From NCBI GenBank assembly GCA_045576355.1, contig JAZNGG010000004.1:1-64000 (forward strand): a stretch of DNA of 64,000 nucleotides, written 5' to 3'. Below, piece after piece: positions 54,258 through 63,023 of this stretch (position 1 is the stretch's first letter; every line of letters starts with the position of its first letter). A program made the position numbers and the translations under genes. The DNA comes from Liminaster sp045576355. GTDB taxonomy: Bacteria; Bacteroidota; Bacteroidia; Bacteroidales; UBA3663. The notes beneath the pieces are model-generated. The model worked only from the letters and a program-made list of their open reading frames with translations, ran no database searches and was not told where the DNA came from.

Positions 54258-54445
54258 GTTTAAAGGGTTGAGGGGTTTAAGGGCGAAGCCCTGCTGTGGC
54301 TCGGAGCTTCGCTCTGCGATGGCTATGGCTTTAGGCTTCGCCTGTTTTTGGCTCGGAGCTGCGCTCTAGGATGGCTGATGGCGATGGCTGTTGGCTTTGC
54401 TTTCCGTTATCAGTTTTCACCTTTCCGTTTTCCGTTTTATTGGGT
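54258..54445 (+). repeat. Mosaic intergenic module 6
   Basis: GGGTTGAGGGGTTTAA, palindrome GGGC-GAA-GCCC (54281-54291), then GAGC-TTC-GCTC (54304-54314), TATGGCT units, AGGC-TTC-GCCT (54333-54343), GAGC-TGC-GCTC (54356-54366), GATGGCTGATGGCGATGGC, then TTATCAGTTTTCACCTTTCC. With four palindromes it is the richest single module. It lies between the ilv promoter and the terminator of the lipoprotein gene. Confidence 0.85.
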
Positions 54446-54507
54446 TTGCACGACGTCGCTGTGTACCATCATAGTCTGAATAAGTGCTCAATCCGCCGTC
54501 ATGCATT

Positions 54508-54541
54508 AAAAAAAAGAGGATGTGCCAATCGACACATCCTC
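54508..54541 (-). terminator. Intrinsic terminator of the TPR lipoprotein gene
   Basis: GAGGATGTG (54516-54524) pairs with CACATCCTC (54533-54541). On the minus strand eight T follow the stem. It is 24 bases after the stop at 54566. This is one of the two clearest terminators in the window. Confidence 0.9.
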
Positions 54542-54565
54542 CTGTTAAGCTATCTGAAACTCTGA

Positions 54566-56248
54566 TTAGAGAGCTGAAGTAGCAGTAGTATATTTAGCAA
54601 ATTCGCAGTCTGCTTTAGCCTTAGCAGCCATGGTCTTGTCCATAGAAACAGCTTTCTTCAAGTTTGTAGCTACTGCGCTCTCGTTGTTAGTGCGTGCACC
54701 TACAACTGCGAGGAGGTAGTATGTATTAGCGTTCTTGGTAGCTACACCTTCGAGGATGCTCTTAGCAGCGCTGTAGTTGCCGGCACAGATGTTGGCTACA
54801 GCTGCGTTGTTGCTCTTAACATTGCCGAATGTAGAAACAGCCTGAGCATATTTACCTTGGTTGGTAAGGAGTGTACCCATAGCTTCTGGATATTCTGGGC
54901 AAGAACCTGCCTTACCGAGGTATGCCTCAGCAGCAGTCAAGTCACCTTTCTGCATTGCGAGAAGACCGAGGTTCATGTTCGGCTCACCAGCAGCAGCATC
55001 GATTGAGTTAGCTTTCTTAAACCAAGACTCAGAGTCTTTTACATTGCCATCAGCCAAGAGGAGACCACCGATGTTGTTGTATGCACGATAGTCATTCGGG
55101 TAAGTCTTAACGGTCTTGTTGTAAATTTCAGTTTTCTCTTTGTTAGTCTTCACCAAAATAGCTGCATAAAGGAGCTCTTCAACAGTCAAAGAAGAAGGAG
55201 TGCCGAGCATAGAGAGGATCTCTTCATCGGTGTGACCGATGTTCTTAACTGTAGCAGTTACCTTAGAGTAACGGAGCTGGGGAAGAATCTCGTCTGCCAA
55301 TTCTTTGTAAGCAGCAGAGAGGTTCTTGATTTCAGCCTCACGACGATCAGGATCGCTGATGCGGCCGAGAACGCTCAATACGAGTTGCTTGTCCTGGATG
55401 TTAGAAGCCTCAACCAAAGACTTGAAGCCTTCCCAATCCTCTGCGATCTGCTGAGGAGTGATTTCACCTTCCATTTTAGCTTTCTTCAACATGCGGTTGA
55501 GATACTTGGCAGATGCGTTTTCACGACCGCTGGCCAATTTCTCGTTGAGGGTGTATGCACCTTCAGGAGAAGCTGTAGAAACCATCTCGATACCGGTGAA
55601 TTCGCGACGCTCTTCATCTTTAGTAGCCTTGATGATAGCCTCTACGTTCTTCATCTCTTCTTTCTTGGTTTCGCTTGAACGGAGGTTGGTTGACTGATAC
55701 TGATAGATAAGAGTTGCGATGTATTTGTCAAATGTATCCTTGACAAAGTTGTCCTTAGCAACTGCAGGAGAAGCAGTCTTACCTTCTGCTACAGACTCAG
55801 TAGCGATAACACCGTCAGCAATCCAAACGCGGGGAAGGGTGTATGTCTTGCCACCTGCTTCAGCTGAAAGGTCGATATAGAGTTTGGAAGATGCCATTGC
55901 ATCGATGTAGTCGAAAGATGCCTTGAAAGTGGCATTGCCTCCATACTTGTAAGAAACCTGCTGATCGTTGCCCTGTACTTTCTCGCCCTGGAAAGAAATG
56001 GGTGCAGATTTGGTCTCACCGCCTTCGTAAACCAATACCGGAGTGGCTGTCAAAACTGCTTTTTTAGAGAAATACTTCTCCGGATAGGTCACTGAGATAG
56101 TTGCATCGACTTTGCCACCCACCTCTACAAGAGGAGAAGGAGTGCAAGTAAAGTTGTCTGATGTCAACGGATCAAGTTCGCTGCTACAAGATGTAGCCAA
56201 GAACAATGATGCTGCTGCAATAGCAGGCATAAAATACTTTGTGCTCAT
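54566..56248 (-). CDS. Lipoprotein with OmpA-like and TPR regions
   Basis: The 560-residue protein has a lipoprotein signal with Cys21 (FLATSC). An N-terminal beta-rich domain extends to about residue 165. A segment like the OmpA C-terminal peptidoglycan-binding fold follows (IEMVSTASPEGAYTLNEKLA, then RENASAKYLNRML). From about 370 there are TPR repeats (YNNIGGLLLADGNVKDSESW and so on). A structural link between outer membrane and cell wall is a possible role. The perfect promoter and terminator and the restricted codon choice suggest strong expression. Confidence 0.8.
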   Translation of the reverse strand: MSTKYFMPAIAAASLFLATSCSSELDPLTSDNFTCTPSPLVEVGGKVDATISVTYPEKYFSKKAVLTATPVLVYEGGETKSAPISFQGEKVQGNDQQVSYKYGGNATFKASFDYIDAMASSKLYIDLSAEAGGKTYTLPRVWIADGVIATESVAEGKTASPAVAKDNFVKDTFDKYIATLIYQYQSTNLRSSETKKEEMKNVEAIIKATKDEERREFTGIEMVSTASPEGAYTLNEKLASGRENASAKYLNRMLKKAKMEGEITPQQIAEDWEGFKSLVEASNIQDKQLVLSVLGRISDPDRREAEIKNLSAAYKELADEILPQLRYSKVTATVKNIGHTDEEILSMLGTPSSLTVEELLYAAILVKTNKEKTEIYNKTVKTYPNDYRAYNNIGGLLLADGNVKDSESWFKKANSIDAAAGEPNMNLGLLAMQKGDLTAAEAYLGKAGSCPEYPEAMGTLLTNQGKYAQAVSTFGNVKSNNAAVANICAGNYSAAKSILEGVATKNANTYYLLAVVGARTNNESAVATNLKKAVSMDKTMAAKAKADCEFAKYTTATSAL

Positions 56249-56306
56249 TTTGTTGTAATTTGTTATATGGTTTTTATGTTGTTTTAAAAAATATGTATAA
56301 TCGGGG

Positions 56307-56336
56307 CAAAGATAATAAAAAGAATTATATTATCAA
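56307..56336 (-). promoter_or_regulatory. Promoter of the TPR lipoprotein gene
   Basis: On the minus strand TTG (56336-56334), 19 bases, TATCTTTG (56314-56307): an exact consensus. The leader of about 50 bases before the ATG at 56248 is A-rich, typical of efficient translation starts in Bacteroidetes. Confidence 0.8.
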
Positions 56337-56406
56337 TCCTTCCCATGTGGGTTTTTATGCTTTATGGTTTATTTATACAGATTTTTCTTACTCAAGTTGT
56401 CAATTG

Positions 56407-57303
56407 TCACCTGTTTTTGTTGCGAGGATGGTATGTTAGGATTTCTTCTTTAAGGAATTGTTTGTTGACTTGGGTGTATATTTCGGTTGTTGTGATTTGT
56501 TCGTGTCCTAACATCATCTGTATGGCACGAAGATTTGCCCCGCCTTCCAATAGATGGGTGGCAAAGGTGTGACGGAATGTGTGTGGACTGATCTCTTTGG
56601 TGATTCCGGCTTCTTCGCAATATCGTTTGATGATATAAAACACCATGACCCGACTGAGTTTGCTCCCAAATCGGTTGAGAAATACGATGTCTTCAGCTCC
56701 TCTCTTGATGGGAAGCTCGTTGCGGTAATGAAAGTATAACCTGATTTCTTTCAGGGCTGTTTCTGCAATCGGAACGATGCGTTGCTTCCGTCCTTTGCCT
56801 TCGACAAGTATATAGTTCTCTTTTTCAAAGATGTTGGAGATTCGTAAATCGACTAATTCGGAAACGCGCAATCCACAACTATATAATGTCTCCAGTATGG
56901 CTCGATTTCGTTGCCCGTCCGGGGTGGATGGGTCTGTGGATTGGATGATGCGATTCACTTCATCTTCGGTGAGGACCGTAGGGAGATGTTTGCCCAACTT
57001 AGGGTTGTCGATCAGTTCTGTCGGATCTTGGGAAATGATGTTTTCCAAGAGGAGAAATTTGTAGAAAGATCTTATTCCGGATAGGATTCTGGCTTGAGAT
57101 TTAGCGGCTGTATTATTGTCGTGTAATGAACATAAAAAGGCCTCAATATCCAGAAATGTGAGTCCTTTCAGATCTTTGCCTGATGAGGAGGCAAAATCAT
57201 CAAGTTTACGAATGTCTGAAATGTAAGCTTCAACCGAATTGTCGGTCAAGTTTTTCTCGAATTTCAGATAGGAATAGTATTTTGTAATGTAAATGTCTGC
57301 CAC
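56407..57303 (-). CDS. xerD: Tyrosine recombinase XerD
   Basis: XerD resolves chromosome dimers at dif with XerC. The 298-residue protein has the SAM-like N-terminal domain (residues 1-85) and the catalytic domain. The catalytic set is complete: Arg146 (GLRVSEL), Lys170 (EGKGRK), His241-x-x-Arg244 (HTFRH), His267 (GHEQI) and Tyr276. No integrative element surrounds it, and it is next to housekeeping genes, so it is a chromosomal Xer protein rather than a phage integrase. Confidence 0.9.
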   Translation of the reverse strand: MADIYITKYYSYLKFEKNLTDNSVEAYISDIRKLDDFASSSGKDLKGLTFLDIEAFLCSLHDNNTAAKSQARILSGIRSFYKFLLLENIISQDPTELIDNPKLGKHLPTVLTEDEVNRIIQSTDPSTPDGQRNRAILETLYSCGLRVSELVDLRISNIFEKENYILVEGKGRKQRIVPIAETALKEIRLYFHYRNELPIKRGAEDIVFLNRFGSKLSRVMVFYIIKRYCEEAGITKEISPHTFRHTFATHLLEGGANLRAIQMMLGHEQITTTEIYTQVNKQFLKEEILTYHPRNKNR

Positions 57304-57383
57304 TTTCGGGAATTTTCGTTATCTTCGCATCGCGGAATAAGTCTTTACGCAACTTGTATTGTTGATCTTAGGCAATGCTTCCG

Positions 57384-57414
57384 CAAATATAGCTGATTTG
57401 TCAAAATAAATCAA
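57384..57414 (-). promoter_or_regulatory. xerD promoter
   Basis: On the minus strand TTG (57414-57412), 20 bases, TATATTTG (57391-57384). The leader to the ATG at 57303 would be about 75 bases. In the opposite direction TATCTTCG near 57320 is a near match that could serve aroQ. Confidence 0.6.
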
Positions 57415-57422
57415 GAAACGAC

Positions 57423-57848
57423 ATGAAAATTCTCATTATCAATGGTCCTAACCTGAATCTTTTAGGTCGTAGAGAACCCGGGATTTATGGAGCAATTTCG
57501 TTTGAGGAGTATCTCGTGCAGTTGCGGTCTGTTTATCCTTCAGTTGAGATCGAATACTTTCAGAGTAATCATGAAGGGGATATTATAGATAAGATTCACC
57601 AATATGGATTTACTGCCGATGGTATTATTCTCAATGCCGGGGCCTATACGCATACCTCTGTGGCTATTGCTGATGCGATTCGTGCGGTGCAAACTCCTGT
57701 CGTGGAAGTCCATATTTCTAATGTACATCAGCGTGAGGAGTTCAGACATCACTCTTGTCTTTCCGCAGCTTGTCGGGGTGTGATTATTGGTTTTGGCATG
57801 GCTTCCTACAGATTGGCGTTAGAGTCATTCGTTTCAGATGTGAAGTGA
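57423..57848 (+). CDS. aroQ: Type II 3-dehydroquinate dehydratase
   Basis: AroQ converts 3-dehydroquinate to 3-dehydroshikimate in the shikimate pathway. The 141-residue protein has the type II motifs INGPNLNLLGRREPGIYG (active-site Arg and Tyr), NAGAYTHTSVA and VHISN. It is divergent from xerD and 80 bases upstream of pyk. Confidence 0.96.
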   Translation: MKILIINGPNLNLLGRREPGIYGAISFEEYLVQLRSVYPSVEIEYFQSNHEGDIIDKIHQYGFTADGIILNAGAYTHTSVAIADAIRAVQTPVVEVHISNVHQREEFRHHSCLSAACRGVIIGFGMASYRLALESFVSDVK

Positions 57849-57928
57849 TTAGGTGTCTCCTGCAGAGTTGTGTAGGGTGCGCCGCTTAAGGTATATATGT
57901 GTTATAATTATCAAAGAAAATTATCCAA

Positions 57929-59386
57929 ATGAAAAAGACCAAAATTGTATGTACGATTTCAGACATTCGTTGTGATGTGGATTTTATCCGAGATCTTTAT
58001 GAGCGAGGGCTGAATGTCGTACGTATGAATACGGCTCATGCTACGGATGAAGGGATAAAAAATCTTATCAGAAATGTACGAACCGTTTCAGAGGATATCC
58101 CGATCCTTATTGATACAAAAGGTCCGGAGATCCGGACGACTTCCTTAGAGACCCCGGAGGGGACACATCTCTCTTTTGCTCCCGGAGATCGGGTGAAATT
58201 TGTCGGGGATCCTAACAGGAAGACCACTTTGCAGTGTATTGCAGTCAATTATAAAAACTTTTGCGAAGATGTTCCCGTTGGAGCAATGATCCTTATTGAT
58301 GATGGAGAGATTGCATTTAAAGTCGATGGGAAAGAGGATGACTATTTGCTTGCTATTGCGATGAATCATGGCGAACTGGCACAACGGAAAAGTGTTAATG
58401 TGCCGGGAGTAAGCATTAAATTGCCTTCGTTGACAGAGAAGGATAAACATAATATCCGGTTGGCGATCGAGCAAGAGATTGATTTTATTGCGCATTCTTT
58501 TGTGCGTAGCAAGCAGGATGTACTTGACATCCAGGAGATGCTCGATGAAGCGGGAAGTAAGATCAAGATCATCGCTAAGATTGAGAATCAGGAAGGTGTC
58601 GAGAATATTGATGAGATCCTGGATGTCGCTTATGGTGTGATGGTGGCACGAGGCGATTTGGGTATTGAAGTGGCACAGGAGCGGATACCGGGCATTCAGC
58701 GTATGCTTGTTCGTAAGTGTATGACACGCAATAAACCGGTCATCGTGGCTACCCAGATGCTACACACTATGATTAAGAATCCTCGCCCGACCCGAGCCGA
58801 AATCAGTGATATCGCCAATGCTGTATTCTTACAGACCGATGCAGTAATGCTCAGTGGTGAGACTGCCTATGGAGCCTATCCTCGGGAAGCTGTAGAGACG
58901 ATGGCAAGTGTCTGTCGTGAAGCCGAACGGCACATGGCGACGGAGGAGTATCATATGCCCAATTTCTTTGCCAAAGTTTCACCAAACATTGCCTCTTATC
59001 TTTGCAAACATGCCGCTATTTCTCAGGAGAGTTTGGGGGTTAAGGCCATTATTACGGACAACCGGGTGGGACGTACTTCTCGCATTATGTCCAGCTATCG
59101 TGCCAAAGCTCCGGTCTTTGCATTCTGTTATAATATGAAGACCGTGCGCCGTCTTGCTCTCTCTTACGGGGTATATCCTCTTTATGTACACCCGGAGAGT
59201 AACAATATTCGTGAGTTCCTTTTTGATGGATTGAAACAATTGATCGATGAGAAACGTCTTGAAGAGACCGATCTCGTGGCTTACGTGGGAGGTAGTGACG
59301 AAAAGGGCGCTTCTTTCCTGGAAATCAATCCGGTCAATAAGATATTGGAGGTAAAAGACGCTTATATCGTGTCAGATATCGACTAA
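57929..59386 (+). CDS. pyk: Pyruvate kinase
   Basis: This enzyme transfers phosphate from phosphoenolpyruvate to ADP. The 485-residue protein starts KKTKIVCTISDIRCD. It has the catalytic and metal motif IKIIAKIENQEGVENIDEIL (Lys in the active site), MVARGDLGIEV and MLSGETAYGAYP. The C-terminal regulatory domain is complete. The following methyltransferase gene starts within 20 bases. Confidence 0.96.
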   Translation: MKKTKIVCTISDIRCDVDFIRDLYERGLNVVRMNTAHATDEGIKNLIRNVRTVSEDIPILIDTKGPEIRTTSLETPEGTHLSFAPGDRVKFVGDPNRKTTLQCIAVNYKNFCEDVPVGAMILIDDGEIAFKVDGKEDDYLLAIAMNHGELAQRKSVNVPGVSIKLPSLTEKDKHNIRLAIEQEIDFIAHSFVRSKQDVLDIQEMLDEAGSKIKIIAKIENQEGVENIDEILDVAYGVMVARGDLGIEVAQERIPGIQRMLVRKCMTRNKPVIVATQMLHTMIKNPRPTRAEISDIANAVFLQTDAVMLSGETAYGAYPREAVETMASVCREAERHMATEEYHMPNFFAKVSPNIASYLCKHAAISQESLGVKAIITDNRVGRTSRIMSSYRAKAPVFAFCYNMKTVRRLALSYGVYPLYVHPESNNIREFLFDGLKQLIDEKRLEETDLVAYVGGSDEKGASFLEINPVNKILEVKDAYIVSDID

Positions 59387-59403
59387 TTGTGGAGAGATTG
59401 CAA

Positions 59404-60084
59404 ATGGAGAGAGGACCATTAACCTATGAAGAGACTGCCGATGCTCTATTGGAGTATGTCATGCAGCATATCGATCCGGAACCGGAGTTGCTTCATCAGG
59501 TACAACGTTTGACCCATCTGCGTCTCACTTATCCTCGTATGTGTTCGGGGCATCTGCAGGGCCGTTTGTTGAGTATGCTTTGCAAGATGGTCCGACCTCA
59601 TCGGATTTTGGAGTTAGGTACGTTTAGCGGATATTCTGCACTTTCGATGGCAGAGGCATTGACTCCGGACTCAGATGGGAGGCCGGGTGAATTGCATACG
59701 ATCGAGGTGTTTGACGAACTGGAAGATTTTCTGAGAGATATTTTCAGTCGTTCGCCGTTAGGCCGTCAGATTCATCTGCATATTGGAGATGCGTTGGAGG
59801 TAATCCCCACATTGGGTGATGAACCTTTTGATGTCGCTTTTATTGATGCAGACAAACGGCTCTATTGTGAGTATTATGAGATGATCCTCCCTAAGATGAG
59901 GCCCGGAGGGCTGATACTTGCGGACAATACGCTATGGGATGGTAAGGTGCTGAAGCTGGCAAAAGAGAGTGATTTGCAGACCATCGGTTTGCAGAGATTC
60001 AATGATAAACTTTCGGCTGATACTCGCGTAGAAAAGGTTATCCTTCCCATGCGAGATGGTTTGACGTTAATTCGGGTATTATAA
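59404..60084 (+). CDS. SAM-dependent O-methyltransferase (COMT/CCoAMT-like)
   Basis: The 226-residue product from the ATG at 59404 has the Rossmann SAM site ILELGTFSGYSALSMAEAL, then FDVAFIDADKRLYCEYYEM and a metal-site-like GGLILADNTLWDGKV. These are typical of cation-dependent small-molecule O-methyltransferases. A GTG at 59389, two bases after the pyk stop, would add five residues. The natural substrate is unknown. The pyk-methyltransferase-rbfA order suggests co-transcription with housekeeping genes. Confidence 0.88.
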   Translation: MERGPLTYEETADALLEYVMQHIDPEPELLHQVQRLTHLRLTYPRMCSGHLQGRLLSMLCKMVRPHRILELGTFSGYSALSMAEALTPDSDGRPGELHTIEVFDELEDFLRDIFSRSPLGRQIHLHIGDALEVIPTLGDEPFDVAFIDADKRLYCEYYEMILPKMRPGGLILADNTLWDGKVLKLAKESDLQTIGLQRFNDKLSADTRVEKVILPMRDGLTLIRVL

Positions 60085-60192
60085 TTCGCAAGGGATTTTG
60101 AGACCCCTTTCCCGAGAGTGTAACAATTTACATATAGTGTCCCATTGATATTATCTTTTTTTATAAAATCATTATACATATAATATATTATT

Positions 60193-60528
60193 ATGGAATC
60201 AACCAGACTTGATAAGGTGAATCGTCTTGTTCAGAAAGAACTTGGCGAAATTCTCCGCCGTGAGACGGCTAAGACTCGAGGCATAATCGTCAGTGTCAGT
60301 GGTGTACGTACTGCTCCAGACTTAGGATATTGTCGTGTCTATTTGAGTGTTTTCCCTTCAGAGAAAGCACAGGAGATTGTGGCAAATATCAATAAGACAT
60401 GTGGCGAGATCCGTTATGCTTTCGCACAGAAAGTGCGCCATCAGTTGCGTGTCATTCCTGAATTGCACTTTTTTATAGATGATTCGTTGGATTATCTGGA
60501 ACGCATTGATGAGTTACTGAAGAAGTAA
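60193..60528 (+). CDS. rbfA: Ribosome-binding factor A
   Basis: RbfA helps mature the 5' end of 16S rRNA in the 30S subunit. The 111-residue protein has the KH-type fold with STRLDKVNRLVQKELGEILR at the start and FFIDDSLDYLERIDELL at the end, the family signature. It ends two bases before the permease gene. Confidence 0.95.
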   Translation: MESTRLDKVNRLVQKELGEILRRETAKTRGIIVSVSGVRTAPDLGYCRVYLSVFPSEKAQEIVANINKTCGEIRYAFAQKVRHQLRVIPELHFFIDDSLDYLERIDELLKK

Positions 60529-60530
60529 TT

Positions 60531-61745
60531 ATGTTAGCTTGGCAAATTGCATGTCGTTATCTCTTTTCCAAAAAGAGCCACTCTGCCATCAATGTTATAA
60601 CTGTGGTGGCAGCCTGTGGTGTTGCTGTGATTACTACAGCTCTGATATGCACGTTGTCTGTCTATAATGGCTTTGAGTCATTGGTGCAAAGTCTCTGTTC
60701 CAATTTTGATCCGGATCTGAGGATCGAATCAGCGGAAGGAAAGTCTTTTGCCGCATCGGATGAACTCCGAAAACAGATTGCCGCTCAAGAGGGTGTGCAG
60801 GTTGTCGGTGAGACGTTGGAAGAGATGGTTTTGCTGAGTTATAATAATCGACAGGTGCCGGCTGTAATGAAGGGGGTGGATAGTCTATTCTCTGAAATTA
60901 CCTCCGTGGATAGTATTATGCGGAGCGGCTATTTTGTCCTTTCAGATCCGGTAGCTCAATATGGCATACTGGGTGTAGGTGTCGCTTCTGCATTAGGAGT
61001 AAATGCCGGTTTTATCCGACCCTTTACTGTCTATTGTCCCCGGCGGAAAGGAAAAATTGATCTCATGCGGCCGGAAAATGCTTTTACTGAGGGCTATCTC
61101 TTTTGTAATGGAGTTTTTTTAGTGGATCAACGTGAATATGATGATCGGATTTTCTTGTCCTCTATTGATTTTGCGCGTACACTTTTGGGAGATAGTCTGC
61201 AGACTACTGCCTATGAAGTGAAACTTCTTCCCGAAGCCTCTCCACAGCGGGTAAAAAAACAGTTGGAGCAATCTTTGGGATCAACATTCCGTATCCGAAC
61301 CCGGATGGAACAACAAGCGGATATCTATAAAATCATGCAGATAGAGAAGTGGATTACTTTTCTTATTATTGTTTTTATCCTTTTGATCGCCTCCTTTAAT
61401 GTTATTGGCGCTTTATCGATGCTCATCATTGATAAAGAACCGGAACTTTTTGCCTTGCGTAGTTTGGGGGCATCAGAGGCGCTGATACGACGTATTTTTC
61501 TTTTGGAGGGGTGGCTGATATCCGGTAGTGGCGCTCTGTTCGGTATCGTTTTAGGTGTCGCCCTTTGCTGGTTGCAACAGCATTACGGATTCATATCGAT
61601 GGGCGATGGCAGCGCACTTTATATACTGGATGCATATCCTGTACGTCTTATGTGGAGTGATGTCCTTTGGTCTGTATTGAGTGTATTGCTCGTGGGAGCT
61701 TTGGCAACTATTTATCCTCTGAAAAGTATTCGGATGAAGGTTTAG
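60531..61745 (+). CDS. FtsX/LolE-like ABC transporter permease
   Basis: The 404-residue protein has an N-terminal membrane helix (about 20-45), a large periplasmic domain (MacB-like, about 50-265) and three C-terminal helices (residues about 275-400). This is the layout of LolC/E-type permeases that release lipoproteins from the inner membrane. The start AWQIACRYLFSKKSHSAIN is typical. The partner ATPase is not adjacent. Its last codon and stop (GTT TAG) merge into a repeat array. Confidence 0.85.
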   Translation: MLAWQIACRYLFSKKSHSAINVITVVAACGVAVITTALICTLSVYNGFESLVQSLCSNFDPDLRIESAEGKSFAASDELRKQIAAQEGVQVVGETLEEMVLLSYNNRQVPAVMKGVDSLFSEITSVDSIMRSGYFVLSDPVAQYGILGVGVASALGVNAGFIRPFTVYCPRRKGKIDLMRPENAFTEGYLFCNGVFLVDQREYDDRIFLSSIDFARTLLGDSLQTTAYEVKLLPEASPQRVKKQLEQSLGSTFRIRTRMEQQADIYKIMQIEKWITFLIIVFILLIASFNVIGALSMLIIDKEPELFALRSLGASEALIRRIFLLEGWLISGSGALFGIVLGVALCWLQQHYGFISMGDGSALYILDAYPVRLMWSDVLWSVLSVLLVGALATIYPLKSIRMKV

Positions 61746-61958
61746 TGGTTGAGGGGTTTAGGAGTTTAGAGGTTTATGGGTTTAGGAGTTTAGTGGTTTA
61801 GGAGTTTAAGGGTTTAGGAGTTTAAGGGTTTAGAGGTTTAGGAACTGCGTTCCAAGCCATCGCCATAGCCATTGCCATCGCCATCGCCATAGCCATAGCC
61901 ATCAGCCATCGCGGAGCGTAGCTCCTCAACCTCTCAACCCCTCAACCCTTCAACAAAT
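61743..61958. repeat. Mosaic intergenic module 7, symmetrical, between convergent genes
   Basis: From left to right: a GTTTAG/GGTTGAGG array of about 100 bases, the palindrome GGAAC-TGC-GTTCC (61841-61853), a GCCATCGCCATAGCC array, the palindrome GGAGC-GTA-GCTCC (61913-61925), and a CTCAACCTCTCAACCCC array. The halves are mirror images in orientation. The left array supplies the permease stop codon and the right array the recO stop codon. Confidence 0.9.
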
Positions 61959-62677
61959 AATTCCTTCAGTATTTCTGTTGATCTTATCTCTCCCATTTCC
62001 GGGATATGTAGTTGGAGGTAGAGAATCAATGTGTCTAAGATTCTGTTTCGTTCTTCACGATTAGTCGCCATTTGGTCTTGGTCTGAAAACCCTCGTTGTA
62101 GGATCTTGTAAAAAAGAGTTGCCGATTCCTGGGTAAGATAAAAAGCATGATAGATATTGCCCTGCGTAAACTTTCCTTCGTTGATGTCAAACCGACTTCC
62201 CGGACTATAACTCTCTGTGTCTATATGAAATCCTAACAGATCTATCAACCGGATAAAAAAAGCAAGGTGAAAATTGGGGTTATTATCTGTAGAAAGTTCC
62301 AAGACCTCTATGCTCTGTCTGATGAATGAAAATAATTCATGGTTGGCCTCTACTTCTCGTATTGTTTTGTCTAACAATTCTGCCATAAAAAGGCATTGCG
62401 CAGCTTTGGCCGGATCCCCGGCTGCTATCATATACGGGGAAGATAGAGATTGCATCTCCCGGATGTTTTGTATTTCTCGATCCCGTTTATAGTCTATCTC
62501 CATCTCTAACAGGGTCATCGGAGCCATCATAATGCGAGATGCTGCGGCACGTTTCCCTCTGCCATGGGTTGTGCGAAATGTCATCTTGCCATACTTCTCT
62601 GTATAGATGTGCACGAACGAGGTATGATCGTTATAGGGGAGGGTGCAAAGGACTATGCCTTGAGTCTTTTCTAACAT
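61934..62677 (-). CDS. recO: DNA repair protein RecO
   Basis: RecO works with RecR to load RecA at gaps. From the ATG at 62677 the protein has 247 residues, starting MLEKTQGIVLCTLPYNDHTS. It has an N-terminal OB fold (KMTFRTTHGRGKRAA) and a helical C-terminal part. The zinc cysteines of some RecO proteins are absent. The upstream TTG at 62695 is part of the promoter. The last residues (VEGLRG and stop) are encoded by the repeat array. Confidence 0.9.
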   Translation of the reverse strand: MLEKTQGIVLCTLPYNDHTSFVHIYTEKYGKMTFRTTHGRGKRAAASRIMMAPMTLLEMEIDYKRDREIQNIREMQSLSSPYMIAAGDPAKAAQCLFMAELLDKTIREVEANHELFSFIRQSIEVLELSTDNNPNFHLAFFIRLIDLLGFHIDTESYSPGSRFDINEGKFTQGNIYHAFYLTQESATLFYKILQRGFSDQDQMATNREERNRILDTLILYLQLHIPEMGEIRSTEILKELFVEGLRG

Positions 62678-62682
62678 GGTGG

Positions 62683-62712
62683 CAAAGTTAGTCAATCCGG
62701 TTGAAAAAACAA
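62683..62712 (-). promoter_or_regulatory. recO promoter, near-leaderless
   Basis: On the minus strand TTG (62712-62710), 19 bases, TAACTTTG (62690-62683). The ATG begins at 62677, five bases after the -7 box, so the transcript would start at or next to the start codon. Confidence 0.7.
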
Positions 62713-62813
62713 AATATCAGATGCTTTTGACATGCCCCATAGTTAATTTGCTAACAAAAATTAAATAAAAGGGGTAAAAACCTAATAAAAGAGGAAAAAA
62801 GAAGAGTAAAATA

Positions 62814-62844
62814 TTTGTTGAAATATAAAAAATAACTATCTTTG
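62814..62844 (+). promoter_or_regulatory. tRNA-Glu/rpsT promoter
   Basis: TTTG (62814-62817), 19 bases, TATCTTTG (62837-62844): an exact consensus 43 bases before the tRNA. Confidence 0.8.
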
Positions 62845-62887
62845 CACCCGCAAATCCATGAAGTGTTATGCCGAATGGAGAAAGCAA

Positions 62888-62959
62888 GGTCCCTTCGTCT
62901 ATCGGTTAGGACGAGAGATTTTCATTCTCTAAAGAGGAGTTCGACTCTCCTAGGGACTA
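62888..62959 (+). tRNA. tRNA-Glu (anticodon TTC)
   Basis: The 72-base gene folds as a cloverleaf: acceptor GGTCCCT with AGGGACT (G-U at the first pair), discriminator A at 62959, D loop with GGTTAGGA, anticodon stem AGAGA/TCTCT around TTTTCAT, and T arm with GAGTTCGACTC. CCA is not encoded. The rpsT gene follows 64 bases later with no terminator between, so both may share a transcript. Confidence 0.95.
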
Positions 62960-63023
62960 CACAGATTTCCTCCAAGTGGGGATATTTAGTCTTAAAGAAA
63001 ATAAATAACTAACAAAAATAACG

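Noticed and set aside
56407..57303. XerD-like gene as a phage or island integrase
   Set aside because: It neighbours only housekeeping genes, no attachment repeats are seen, and the length and motifs fit chromosomal XerD.
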